Shown: positions 1 to 10,060 of the stretch, in pieces
Layout of the letters: each line of letters opens with the position of its first letter
Position numbering within the stretch: position 1 is the first letter of the stretch
Source: Owenia fusiformis
Lineage: Eukaryota > Annelida > Polychaeta > Sabellida > Oweniidae
Direction: 5' to 3'
Assembly: GCA_903813345.2 (NCBI GenBank)
Contig: CAIIXF020000005.1
Span: 36,645,375 to 36,709,374, forward strand
Length of the DNA: 64,000 nucleotides
Translations under genes and position numbers: made by a program
Notes under the pieces: model-generated
Database searches by the model: none
What the model was told of the DNA's origin: nothing
What the model saw: the letters and a program-made list of their open reading frames with translations, nothing else

Positions 1-2727
1 AGACCTTGACTTACAAGCATGCATTAATGCAGTCCAACAAGCATTGTCCATAGCATTGGCATCCGCACCATGGTCTGTTAACCACTGCATACATGCAAGA
101 GACCTAGACTTACAAGCATGCATAAATGCAGTCAGACCAGTATTGTCCTCATCATTGACATCTGCACCTTGCTCTGTTAACCACTGTGTACATTCCAGAG
201 AGCTAGAGTCGCAAGCATGCATTAATGCAGTCCAACCGCTTTTGTCCCTAGCATTGACATCTGCTTTATGCTTTGTCAACCACCTTGTACATTCCAGAGA
301 ACCAGACTTACAAGCCAGCATCAGTGCTGTCGAATCATTATTGCCAATATTGTCCACAACATTAACATCAGCACCATGCTCTGTTAACCATTGAGTACAT
401 TCCAGAGAGCCAGAGTCACAAGCGTACATCAATGCAGTCCAGCCATTTTTTCCACTAGCTCTGACATCTGCACCATGCTCTGTCAACCACTTTGTACATT
501 CTAGAGAGCCAGACTTACAAGCCAACATCAAAGCAGTCCAACCATCACTGACCTTAGCATTGACATCAACACCCTGCTCTGTTAACCACTGAGTACATTC
601 CAGAGCGCCTGAGTCACAAGCATACATCAATGCGGTCAGACCATTATTGTCCCTAGCATTGACATTTGCACCATGCTCTGTCAACCACTTTGTACATTCC
701 AGAGAGCCAGAATAACAAGCCCACATCAATGAAGTCTCATCGTCATTGTCCCTAGCATTGACATCTGCACCTTGCTCTTTTAACCACTGAGTACACTCAA
801 GAGAGCCAGATTTACAAGATAACATCAATGCAGTCACATCATCATCGTCCCTAGAATTAACATCAGCACCATGCTCTGTTAACCACTGTGTACATTCTAG
901 AGACCCAGAGTCACAAGCATGCATCAATGCAGTCCTACAACTATAGTCCCTAGCGTTGACATCTGCACCATGCTCTGTTAACCACTGTGTACATTTAAAA
1001 GAGCCAGAGTAACAAGCCAGCATCAATGCAGTCTCATCATTCTTGTTCCTCGCATTGACCTCTGCACCATGCTCTGTTAACCACTTTGTACATTCCAGAG
1101 AGCCAGACTTACAAGCCAACATCAATGCTGTCGAATCAATATTGCCAATATTGTCCACAACGTTAACATCAACACCATGCTCTGTTAACCACTGAGTACA
1201 TTCAAGAGAGCCAGATTCGCAAGCATGCATCATTGCAGTCCAACCATTTTTTTCCCTCGCTCTGACATCTGCACCATGCTCTGTCAACCACTTTGTACAT
1301 TCCAGAGAACCAGACTTACAAGCCAACATCAATGCACTCCAACCATCATTATTCATGGCATTGACCTCTGCACCATGCTCTGTTAACCACTTTGTACATT
1401 CCAGAGAGCCAGACTTACAAGCCAACATCAATGCACTCCAACCATCAATATCCATGGCATTGACATTTCCGTCATGCTCTGTTAACCACTGAGAACATTC
1501 CAGGGAGCCAGAGTCGCAAGCATGCATCAATGCAGTCCAACCATCAGTGTCATTATTATTGACATCTGCACCATTCTCTGTTAACCACTGTGTACATCCC
1601 AGAGAGTCAGAGTAACAAGCCAACATCAATACTGTCTCATCATCATTGTTCCTAGCATTGACCTCTGCACCATGCTCTGTTAACCACTGTGTACATCCCA
1701 GAGAGCCAGAGTAACAAGCCAGCATCAATGCAGTCCAACCATCATTGTCCATGGCATTAACATCTGCACCATGCTCTGTTAACCACTGTGTACATTCCAG
1801 AGAGCCAGAGATGCAAGCATGCATCAATGCAGTCCTACCATACTTGTTCCTAGCATTGACATCTGCACCATGCTCTATTAACCACTCTGTACATCCCAGA
1901 GAGCCAGAGTAACAAGCCAACATCAATGCAGTCCAACCAGTAATGCTACTAATATGAACATCTGCACCATGCTCTGTTAACCACTGTGTACATTCCAGAG
2001 AGCCAGAGTCACAAGCTAGCATCAATGCAGTTCTACCAGTAATGTCCCTAGCATTGATATTTGCACCATGCTCTGTCAACCATTTTGTACATTCCAGAGA
2101 GCCAGAACTACAAGCATGCATCAATGCAGTCCAACCATCATTGTTCCCAGCATTGACATCTGCTCCATGCTCTGTTAACCACTGTGTAAATTCCAGAGAA
2201 CCAGACTTACAAGCATGCATCAATGCAGTCCAACCAGTTTTGTTCCTAGCATTGACATCAGCACCATGCTCTGTTAACCACTGAGTACATTCCAGAGAGC
2301 CAGACTTACAAGCCCACATCAATGCAGTCCAACCACCATTACTCTTAGCATTGACATCAGCACCATGCTTTGTTAACCACTTTGTACATTCCAGAGAGCC
2401 AGACTCACAAGCCCACATCAATGCAGTCTCACCATACTCGTCCCTAGCATTGACATCTGAACCATGCTCTGTTAACCACTGTGTACATTCCAGAGAGCCA
2501 GACTCACAAGCCAGCATCAATGCAGCCCAGCCATCATTGTCCACAGCATTGACATCAGTACCCCTCTTTTCCAATAAATCCATTGTTTCTCCACTAAGTT
2601 TCATAGTTTTCTGTAATGCCCATAGAAGTGTCTCTTTAGGGCATGTGGATATTCCATGGAGGATCAACTGCAGCTGATGTTCATCTTTATTGTCAATTGC
2701 ATCTTTAAGATCTGTATCAACAGCCAT
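1..2727 (-). CDS. Large ankyrin-repeat protein, N-terminal 909 codons (runs off the left edge)
   Basis: Read on the minus strand there is one uninterrupted frame from an ATG at 2727-2725 to base 1; I checked codon by codon and found no stop. An in-frame stop lies just upstream (2748-2746), so this ATG is the first possible start. After about 50 non-repeat residues (MAVDTDLKDAIDNKDEH...) come about 26 ankyrin repeats of 33 residues, a few with 3 extra. Each has the pattern GWTALM..AC.SGSLEC then WLTEHGADVNA. Ankyrin repeats are protein-binding scaffolds, but the partner cannot be guessed. There is no signal peptide or membrane segment. The repeats are unusually alike at DNA level, pointing to recent unit duplication or homogenisation, and the whole array is in one exon. 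The C-terminus and any further domain lie outside the window. Confidence 0.85.
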   Translation of the reverse strand, partial: MAVDTDLKDAIDNKDEHQLQLILHGISTCPKETLLWALQKTMKLSGETMDLLEKRGTDVNAVDNDGWAALMLACESGSLECTQWLTEHGSDVNARDEYGETALMWACESGSLECTKWLTKHGADVNAKSNGGWTALMWACKSGSLECTQWLTEHGADVNARNKTGWTALMHACKSGSLEFTQWLTEHGADVNAGNNDGWTALMHACSSGSLECTKWLTEHGANINARDITGRTALMLACDSGSLECTQWLTEHGADVHISSITGWTALMLACYSGSLGCTEWLIEHGADVNARNKYGRTALMHACISGSLECTQWLTEHGADVNAMDNDGWTALMLACYSGSLGCTQWLTEHGAEVNARNNDDETVLMLACYSDSLGCTQWLTENGADVNNNDTDGWTALMHACDSGSLECSQWLTEHDGNVNAMDIDGWSALMLACKSGSLECTKWLTEHGAEVNAMNNDGWSALMLACKSGSLECTKWLTEHGADVRAREKNGWTAMMHACESGSLECTQWLTEHGVDVNVVDNIGNIDSTALMLACKSGSLECTKWLTEHGAEVNARNKNDETALMLACYSGSFKCTQWLTEHGADVNARDYSCRTALMHACDSGSLECTQWLTEHGADVNSRDDDDVTALMLSCKSGSLECTQWLKEQGADVNARDNDDETSLMWACYSGSLECTKWLTEHGANVNARDNNGLTALMYACDSGALECTQWLTEQGVDVNAKVSDGWTALMLACKSGSLECTKWLTEHGADVRASGKNGWTALMYACDSGSLECTQWLTEHGADVNVVDNIGNNDSTALMLACKSGSLECTRWLTKHKADVNARDKSGWTALMHACDSSSLECTQWLTEQGADVNDEDNTGLTAFMHACKSRSLACMQWLTDHGADANAMDNACWTALMHACKSRS

Positions 2728-3120
2728 TTTCGCAATATGTTCTATTTATTATCTCCAAATGTTCATTATTTCACATTTGTTTATTATAACATGATCATCC
2801 TGTCCAACCAGAGTAACCAGTGACATGACAATATGCAGCTCAAACTCATTGAAGAATTCATGTCTGTATTTACAAATACTGATATATGTTTTTAACAACC
2901 GTGTTTTTATTACACTTATCAAACTTATCGAGTGAAAAGCAAATATGAAACTCAAAACCTCAACCTCATTTTATAAAAAGCGTTTTGAATCAATCAGATC
3001 TTTTCAAGTGCTAAACAAATATACTTTTTGTCATGCAACCTATGTGTTCTGTATTCAGTCCCAAATTGACGTAAAATCCCTATTAAGCTGATACAAAAGT
3101 TCATTTATTCCATTTTACAG
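2728..3120 (-). other. Leader and upstream flank of the ankyrin gene
   Basis: AT-rich, no open frame with coding character and no clear intron. It is probably the 5' leader plus proximal upstream DNA of the ankyrin gene. Confidence 0.3.
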
Positions 3121-3165
3121 TGGGCGGGAATACACTTATAAATGCATGCTGGGAAGCATAGTCTT
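3121..3165 (-). promoter_or_regulatory. Candidate promoter of the ankyrin gene (E2F-like and ZNF143/SBS-like motifs)
   Basis: About 0.4 kb upstream of the ankyrin ATG a short stretch holds TTCCCGCCC (E2F-like; reverse of 3121-3130), a TTTATAAG TATA-like string, and TGCATGCTGGGAAGCATAGT at 3143-3162. The last matches the reverse of the Staf/ZNF143 consensus at about 16 of 20 positions. The clustering of three promoter-type motifs at the right distance is what I see; use as a promoter is inferred. Confidence 0.35.
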
Positions 3166-3329
3166 AGTACACTGAACAAACCTACATATTATTTGTAGTA
3201 CCCAGGTAGTTTGAATCAATAACTGAATCAATACATACCCTGTATATTACATGCCTTCTTATTTAAGCTAAACAGGAAATCTGAATTTAATATTGATAAA
3301 TTGGTTTTCAAAACTACCACCATCCTGGT

Positions 3330-3560
3330 TATAAACTGCCCTGTCAACCCCCACGCATAAGACGTGATTGTCACGCATTTGCTGGAAAAATTGAAATCAC
3401 GCATAAAGGTCCATGTGCAGTATGGCAAGTGGTTTTAGACAGTCATATCTTTCACCATGGGTACTTTCTGGCCATCAATACTTACTTATTAAAACAACTT
3501 GTTTTCTTTCAAGTGAAGTCCCCATGGTAGTAAAATATCAATCCAACTCTCTGAAAAATT
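3330..3560 (-). repeat. Dispersed repeat family R, copy 1
   Basis: This stretch matches, in opposite orientation, parts of 15600-15990, and matches 16840-17150 in reverse complement. Shared strings include GTCACGCATTTG, CCATGTGCA.TATGGCAA and CTTTCAAGTGAAGT. The weakly open frames in these copies share a conserved string (LSSEVP...KYQSN..KNY), so the family may descend from something coding. I cannot assign a class. Confidence 0.5.
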
Positions 3561-3771
3561 ATGGATTAGGACACTACCTTGGCACTTTTTTAAAACTGTT
3601 AGGCTCATTTTCTAAAAAGTTAGAGGATTTTGTTTTTCTCAAATTGAACATATCAAAAGTTTCTTCTACACTATATTAACAATTTCAGAAAGGGGATGTG
3701 TATTGAAATGCGTTAAAGTTAAAAACCACATATCCCATGTTATTTTCCCAGAGGGAAAACTCGTGCTATCC

Positions 3772-5701
3772 ATTTTTTATTTTATTTTTTTTTATTTATT
3801 AAAATCATATATACATATTTACATAATAATGATAAAGACACCCCAGGGGGTGTATGGCTTATCACAAGCTAGAACATTTTAGAATTGCATATCATTAAGT
3901 TGTAATTCTTTATAAATTGTTTTAAATTTAGGTGCATATACTCTTGAATTTACAATGTGTCATCAAAATTTAAATCAGGTAAGCCAAGCTGGTTGACAGT
4001 ATAAGTAAAATGTTTAACATGATATAGTTGAAAGATATAAAATTGATTTATGGATACCGGTGCATCTGTTTAAAGGTAGTACAGAGTACTAATCATAGAG
4101 ACTAATAACGTGTCTTTTAAAAGCACACTTTAAAATCTGAAAGGTTTTGGAATTTTTGATGTTATCTGGAGCTGAATTCCAGATTAGTGCCCCTTGAGTC
4201 TTAATGCTTCTTTTGCCATGGTTAGTTCTAAATTTGAAAATATGAAGATTGCTAGTCTGCCTTGTGTTGTAGTCATGTATGCGATGATTTGCTTGAAAAT
4301 AATTACAAAATAAATCATTAGGAAAATTGTCTGGACGGTTGATGCATTTGTAAGTAAAGGTGAGAACATTGAGTTTATAAATATCATTTATCTTAAGTAT
4401 ATTTAATGTACGGAATAGAGGTGAGGATGGTGCTTTATTATATTCACTATTAGTAGCCAAACGGACAAATGTTTTCTGTAATTTTAATAGAGTATCAATA
4501 TGTGTCTTTCCTGCCCCAACCCAAATCGGGATACAATATTGCAAGTGTGAGTAGATAAGTGAGTAATATATATTCATTAAAGATTTCATGTTGAGTTTGT
4601 GTTCAATTCGAAATAGAGTACCAATGGTTTTTGAAACTTTCAGTGCAATTTTGCGAATATGTTCTTTCCAGTTTAAATTCTGATCACCAAGGAAATTAGT
4701 TGAAAAGACACGCTTAATGTTTGAGTCTCTAATTTTGATTAAAATATCATTTGGTACCATGTTTTGAGAAGTTGTAAAAACCATAAATTTGGTTTTATCA
4801 ATATTCAATGAAAGCTTATTAGCCCGGAACCAATCATCTACAGTTTTTAGTTCATTGTTAACATTATCAACTAAAGTGTTAATATTTTTGTCAGAGCATA
4901 AAATGTTTGTGTCATCAGCAAAAATTGTATATTTGAATAAATTGCTAGTGGAGATTAGGTCATTCACATAAAGAATAAATAGTACCGGGCCTAAAATAGA
5001 GCCCTGCGGGACACCACATTGTATTGTTTTCATTCCCGAGTACTCATTGTCAAAAAAAGTAGTTTGTTTCCTGTTACTGAGATAACTTTCGAACCAGTCC
5101 AAGGATTTTCCCTGGAAGCCATAAAACTTTAATTTAGTAAGTAAAATATCATGATCAACCGTATCAAAAGCTTTGCTCAGATCCAAAAAGATTCCTAAAC
5201 TGTAATGTTTACTCTCCATCGCTTTCCTTAGATTTTCTAGGAATGTTAGACTAGCCAAGCAAGTTGATCGATTCCTTCTGAATCCGAATTGATTGACACA
5301 AAATTTTTTAAATCGTTCGATGAATTCATCAGCTCTATTATACATGACTTTCTCAAATATTTTAGAAAAAACTGATAAAAGTGATATTGGCCTGTAATTA
5401 CTAAAGTACTTTTGGTCATTCTTTTTGAAAATTGGAATAATTTTGGCTATTTTCAATTGATCTGGAAAGACACCGATCGAGAGAGATAAATTAGTCAAAT
5501 GGAGCAAAGGAGGAATGAATATATCATTTGAATTCTTAACTGTAATTGGTTTAATCTCATCATACCCTGCTGCAGAATCTTTTAACTTATCAATGATTTG
5601 TTTAACTTCATTAACGGTCACTCGTCTTAAAAATATACTTTGATTAAAAGACTCTGTCAATTTGTTTAAGTAATATATTGGAGAATGATTAGCATTTGTT
5701 A
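3772..5701 (-). mobile_element. LINE retrotransposon, 3' half (reverse transcriptase and 3' UTR)
   Basis: This is the 3' half of a minus-strand non-LTR retrotransposon. It holds the RT domain (separate entry) and about 320 bp of 3' UTR ending in an A-rich tail near 3772-3800 (minus strand AATAAAAAAAAATAAAATAA). Its 5' half is at 12423-13915 in the same orientation; the two were separated by the insertion at 5702-12422. At the junction the LINE frame reads ...ANDI on the 5' side and ITNANHS... on the 3' side, so the halves join in frame with no LINE sequence visibly lost. Confidence 0.85.
4089..5697 (-). pseudogene. LINE reverse transcriptase ORF, 3' half
   Basis: Open minus-strand frame with the ordered non-LTR RT motifs: IPIFKKND, NYRPISLLSVFSKIFEK, QFGFRRNRST, DLSKAFDTVDHDILL (motif A with the first catalytic Asp), GVPQGSILGPVLFILYVNDL (motif B), IFADDTNIL (motif C, catalytic DD) and NKLSLNIDKTKF (motif D). 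A C-terminal thumb-like region ends at 4089. The RT half looks intact, but its upstream part is cut off at 5701. Reading on upstream enters Helitron antisense sequence (DGQTDGRTDRRTD), so the present open frame is chimeric. The motif set fits the EN-containing Jockey/CR1/RTE-type LINEs; I do not assign the clade. It is not autonomous as it stands. Confidence 0.85.
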
Positions 5702-6935
5702 TCCCAACGAACAAAGTTCGGTAGGGATATAGTGAATAGTCCGTCCGTCTGTCCGTCCGTCCGTCCGTCTGTCCGTCCGGAAGATAACTCAAATTCTAGT
5801 TGACAGATTTTCTTCATATTTGGTGGAAAGATGTATATTGATGAATAGTTTTACGCAAAAAAAAATTTTTTCAAGATGGCCGCCGCTTTAAAAATGACTG
5901 GACTTTTTCGCAAAAATCATAAATTTTTCATTCTAAACCAAAGTAATTAATATTATTGTTTGAAATTTTGGTAGTATATTCGCAACATCTATCTATTTCA
6001 CATATATTCTGTGTTTTTCATCCTGACCCCCAGGGGCCGTGTATGGCAGAAATAGTAAAGCAGTAAAACAGAAATTTTCGCTAATTTTTTGATCTTTCTG
6101 AAGTATAGCTTTATTATACTCAAATGAAAGGCAATTAAGAGTAGATTGCAAATATTGTATCTTTTTTCTGATTCGAGCCTCGTAAAATTCAAAATGGCCG
6201 TCTAATGTACGATTTCGCACTAATTTTTCGATCCCTTCAAAGTATGGCTATATAATACTCAAATTGGAGGAATTTTGGAGTAGATCACAATTATGGTAAT
6301 ATTTTTCAGATTTGTACCTCAGAAAATTCAAAATGGATCTTTTCAAGATGGCCACTGCTTTAAAAATGACGGGACTTTTTCGCAAAAGTCATAAATTTTC
6401 ATTCTAAACCAAAGTAATTAATATTATTGTTTGAAATTTTGGTAGTATATTCGCAACATCTATCTATTTCACATATATTCAGTGTTTTTCATCCTGACCC
6501 CCAGGGGCCGTGTATGGGGGGTCAGGAAAACAGAAATTTTCGCTAATTTTTAGATCTTTCTGAAGTATAGCTTTATTATACTCAAATGAAAGGCAATTAA
6601 GAGTAGATTGCAAATATTGTATCTTTTTTCTGATTCGAGCCTCGTAAAATTCAAAATGGCCCTCTAATGTACGATTTCGCAATAACTTTTCGATCCCTTC
6701 AACATATGGCTATATAATACTCAAATTGAAGGAATTTTGGAGTAGATCACAATTATGGTATTATTTTTCAGATTTGTACCTCAGAAAATTCAAAATGGCT
6801 GCTTTGCAGGAATTCGCAATTCTAAAATCTAAATTTTTCAATTTTAACCAAAGTAATGAGTATAGGTGATTGGAATTCGGTAATTGATATTTTGTTCGTT
6901 GGGATTTGCTACTCCGCGGAGTTGCCATCATCTAG
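5702..6935 (+). mobile_element. Non-autonomous Helitron, copy A
   Basis: Starts TCCCAACGAAC directly after an A (5701) and ends CTAG directly before a T (6936), the A^T insertion and TC...CTRR ends of Helitrons. Ten bases before the end of CTAG lies a hairpin, CTCCGCGGAG with flanking GC.A/T.GC pairs. A (GTCC)n-type stretch follows the 5' end, and the interior contains a roughly 470-bp unit present twice (from about 5872 and 6344). No Rep/helicase frame is present. The outer 5' end sits inside the LINE. Confidence 0.75.
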
Positions 6936-7193
6936 TTTAATTATTTCTGATGGTTGTTATTCTTGAATATTTCCTAATAGACTGTAGCATTTGGAATTAA
7001 TTGACTTTTCATACCTGCGACACACCTGAGGTATGAATAATAAGTTATGGAATTACGATACATTATTGAGACTAGACATATACATGAAGCAAGTAGGTTC
7101 AAAACGTGGCAGATTACAGCAGAATAAACAGGTGGGAAGACTTCAAGAGTTGCGGCTATTCATACTTATAAGTACTGACAGTAAATACTCAGA

Positions 7194-8264
7194 ATGAATG
7201 CTACTAACATGGATATAGATTCTATAAACATGAGCATAACTGCCAAAAATACTTCAATAATGAACACCAATGTGGCAAACGTAAATGTAACCACTGACAT
7301 GAATGCTACAAACATTAACAATACAGAAATATTTCACCCGCATAATATGCCTGCAGGATTAAAGATGTGTCATTTGATTATTGAAGTGATTGTGGCTATA
7401 ATGACAGTGATACCAAATGGTGTTGTGCTGCTCAGTTACACAAAAAGCAGAGCACTGCAGGCAGAGCGCTATATTCTTCTGATGAGCTTATGCATCTGTG
7501 ACTTTCTCGTAGGTCTACTCGCCCTTCCTGTCAGCACCGTTTATCATTTCATTCCGATCAACTATGATTATATAAATGAACGCTATCTGTGCACGGCTCG
7601 CACATTCATCGTTGTTGTTTTATTAGGCGTCTCCATCTTTCACCTTGCCGTTATATCGCTGCTAAGATTCATAACAATTCAATGGCCAATGCAGCAAGCT
7701 CGATTCCTGACATCCTTTACATTGAAGGTGATCGCTGTCATTATGTGGATTCATATGACCTTCATGTGCTTCTTCATGTTTCTCGACAAATTTAACACTT
7801 GGACTCCTGATACTGGTAGCTGTCTCATATATAAAATCATTGTTCCTGGCTATTACAAGATCCTTCAGTGGCATATCATTTTGTTTATGTTTGTATGTCT
7901 CATCAGTTCCATTATGATTGGATACATTGCATGGAAACAGAGCAAGAAAATCGCTCAAGTTGTTGGTCTCTCTGATGCTAACAAGGAAAAGGCAAAAATG
8001 GAGAAGAAATATACAAAGACATTACTGTTGATTGTTGGACTCTTCTTCTTAACATACCTTCCCTTTACTATATTTAGCTCCTTTCGATTTGATATAGACT
8101 CTGTATGGCTACAAAGTTTTGGATTGTTTGTTTCCATATTTGGATTGTGCAACAGCGCAATGAATCCATGGGTCTACGCTCTACGGCATCAGACTTTCCG
8201 TCATGCCATGTTGCGTGCACTCAAGTGCCCTGGCACCACAACCAATGATTCAAATTTGAACTAG
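7194..8264 (+). CDS. Class A (rhodopsin-like) G-protein-coupled receptor, orphan (GPCR A)
   Basis: A 356-residue one-exon receptor. Residues 1-45 are an Asn/Thr-rich extracellular tail with N-glycosylation sequons (NAT, NMS, NTS, NVT, NNT). Seven hydrophobic segments follow: TM1 with PNG at 74-76, TM2 with D103, TM3 from 136, TM6 with LTYLP (286-290) and TM7 with NPWVY (324-328). C133 and C210 can form the conserved TM3-ECL2 disulfide. The DRY box is degenerate (L157-R158-F159), so coupling may be constitutive or altered. There is a short basic helix-8 region and tail. The first ATG is used; a CTTATAAG string lies about 35 bp upstream. The ligand is unknown. The gene lies between two Helitron copies inserted in a LINE, so it may be a transduplicated copy; no frame-breaking mutation is seen. 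Confidence 0.85.
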   Translation: MNATNMDIDSINMSITAKNTSIMNTNVANVNVTTDMNATNINNTEIFHPHNMPAGLKMCHLIIEVIVAIMTVIPNGVVLLSYTKSRALQAERYILLMSLCICDFLVGLLALPVSTVYHFIPINYDYINERYLCTARTFIVVVLLGVSIFHLAVISLLRFITIQWPMQQARFLTSFTLKVIAVIMWIHMTFMCFFMFLDKFNTWTPDTGSCLIYKIIVPGYYKILQWHIILFMFVCLISSIMIGYIAWKQSKKIAQVVGLSDANKEKAKMEKKYTKTLLLIVGLFFLTYLPFTIFSSFRFDIDSVWLQSFGLFVSIFGLCNSAMNPWVYALRHQTFRHAMLRALKCPGTTTNDSNLN

Positions 8265-8860
8265 ATTCACAAGATAAATGAGGAGGACATTGTGTTTTAC
8301 TTTCTACCTTATGGAAGGAGGCACTTGAGGAAGGAGATAAACAGTTATTCAACAAAGAGTGAATTTGTCTTAATAATGGTCTGTCTTAATTGATACGGCC
8401 ACAGTCAGACTCAAAATTAGACCAAAACTAATTTAAGATGATTTTCAAAAGCCTGTTTTCGAATAACAGTGTATTTATTGCCCTTTGAAAAGTTGATATT
8501 TTGCCGTTGTCTTGTTTGGACAGTGACTGTTTTATTAAATAGTGTGGTATATTGCATATGAAGTCACTGTCTTTAGGCAGAGTTTTTTCTTTTCTGATAC
8601 AAATTCCTTCTCAAGACCAAACAAATTATAAATCAAATATCAAAACAATTATTCTAAAAACAGCATGTTGTAATTAATTAAAAAAATCTTGTTGTCATGT
8701 TTCAATTAGAGTATGAATATTAGATCACTGCATGCCTGTTGTTCTGTATAATTATGATCTGAACATACCATATTGTCTCAATTATGGAGTACCGTATATG
8801 AAGAAAGATACTGAATTGTAAAATTGTCTTATGTTGTCTATCGACACTGTTCCATAACTA
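8265..8860. other. 3' flank of GPCR A, no gene seen
   Basis: AT-rich, no sizeable frame and no recognisable repeat. Confidence 0.4.
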
Positions 8861-9342
8861 GTTACTTTGATGGAACGTCAATGTAACAAAATGGATAAAC
8901 TTTCTGGATACGAGTTTTTTTTGTTTACGTATAAGTAATGTTGCGGATTATCATTTAGTAAAAAGTTAGACAATATAGTCTAGCCTTTAGAAATGCTCTC
9001 AGTTTGATAATTTGATTTTTGAATAAAGCTGTAATTCATGCATTTAGACCATCACTTTTGTTACATTGACGTAAGTCGTCAAAGTAACAGTAACATTGGT
9101 AATATAACAGTCTTTCGTCAGTGTAACAAAAGTGAGGGACTAAATATATGAATATATATGCAACTTCATTTACAAAACAAATTCCAAATCGAAGAAACCT
9201 ATTAAAACTAGACTATATTTGCTAGCTTTGTGCCAAATTATAATCTGCAGCTTGACTTATAAGTAGGTTTAAATCGAGAAAACACAAAACTTGTAAAGAG
9301 AAAGATCATCCATTTTGTTCGATGACGTTCCGTTAAAGTAAC
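8861..9342. mobile_element. Palindromic MITE-like element, ~482 bp
   Basis: Ends GTTACTTTGATGGAACGTCA and its near reverse complement GACGTTCCGTTAAAGTAAC. The arms remain complementary inward: CTAGACTATAT against its inverse around 8970 and 9210, and ACTTTTGTTACATTGACG at 9054-9071 against CGTCAGTGTAACAAAAGT at 9117-9134. No coding sequence. It would fold into one long hairpin. Confidence 0.6.
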
Positions 9343-9624
9343 GAGTTGCAGAACAGTGATCATTGTCAAATCAACGTCTATTTATTGATGTGTTAAGAAA
9401 ATATTAGAGTGACAGATATAACATAGGAGTTACACCAGAGATCATATATTATGGAATAAAAAGGAGTCAGCAATTTTCTGTAAAACAGAAATATTGCAGT
9501 GATGAAAAGAAATTGATGTGCCAGTAAGTGTGTCTGTCTATAGATACAATGTATACTAGATCATAACTGATCTAATAGAATACAATGTAATCCTTCTTTC
9601 AATTAATAACTAGTTTCCCAGATC

Positions 9625-10060
9625 ACAGTAGGTAGTTACCAGTTTCACCACCAGGTGGCTGATTCAGGTTAGGTAACATGGTAGATATAGTAGAAAGTTC
9701 CCTTAAACTTTAATATTCATCAATTTTAGTAGATCAGTTTTTCATATTACCCTTATGTATCGAACAGTTAAGCAAATGGAAATATGTCCAGTAAAAGAAA
9801 ATGTTATCTGTCCAATACTTTTTGTACTTTTATAACATGAGGTCTATGGGGAATCTACCCGATCTAGAATGTACATTTTCAGAGAAAATTAAATTTTCAA
9901 AGTCGATTAACAATTTTGAGACCACATTTTCAATTATCTGTAATTCTACATGTAGATATCAAATATGATATTACTTTCACTAACTTTTGAATATTTAATG
10001 ACATAAATCAAGATTATTTCTACTAGCGTATATAGTTGATTAAACCAACAGGGAACTCTG
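9625..10060. repeat. Dispersed repeat family S, copy 1 (carries a CTCF-like core)
   Basis: Matches 59428-59765 in direct orientation over several blocks: GTAGGTAGTTACCAGTTTCA, AAAGTTCCCTTAAACTT, GAAATATGTCCAGTAAA, GGTCTATGGGGAATCT and AAATCAAGATTATTTCTACT. Both copies lie downstream of a GPCR gene. Class unknown. Confidence 0.65.
9648..9659. promoter_or_regulatory. CTCF-core-like site CCACCAGGTGGC
   Basis: Exact match to the CCASYAGRKGGC core known for bilaterian CTCF. The same 12 bases are kept in the second copy of repeat S at 59451-59462. Binding is inferred. Confidence 0.35.

Noticed and set aside
44-2677. Several plus-strand open frames over the first 2.7 kb (SAPCSVNH-type repeats).
   Set aside because: They are the antisense of the minus-strand ankyrin repeats. 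The periodic protein is forced by the 99-bp repeat, and the minus frame is open throughout.
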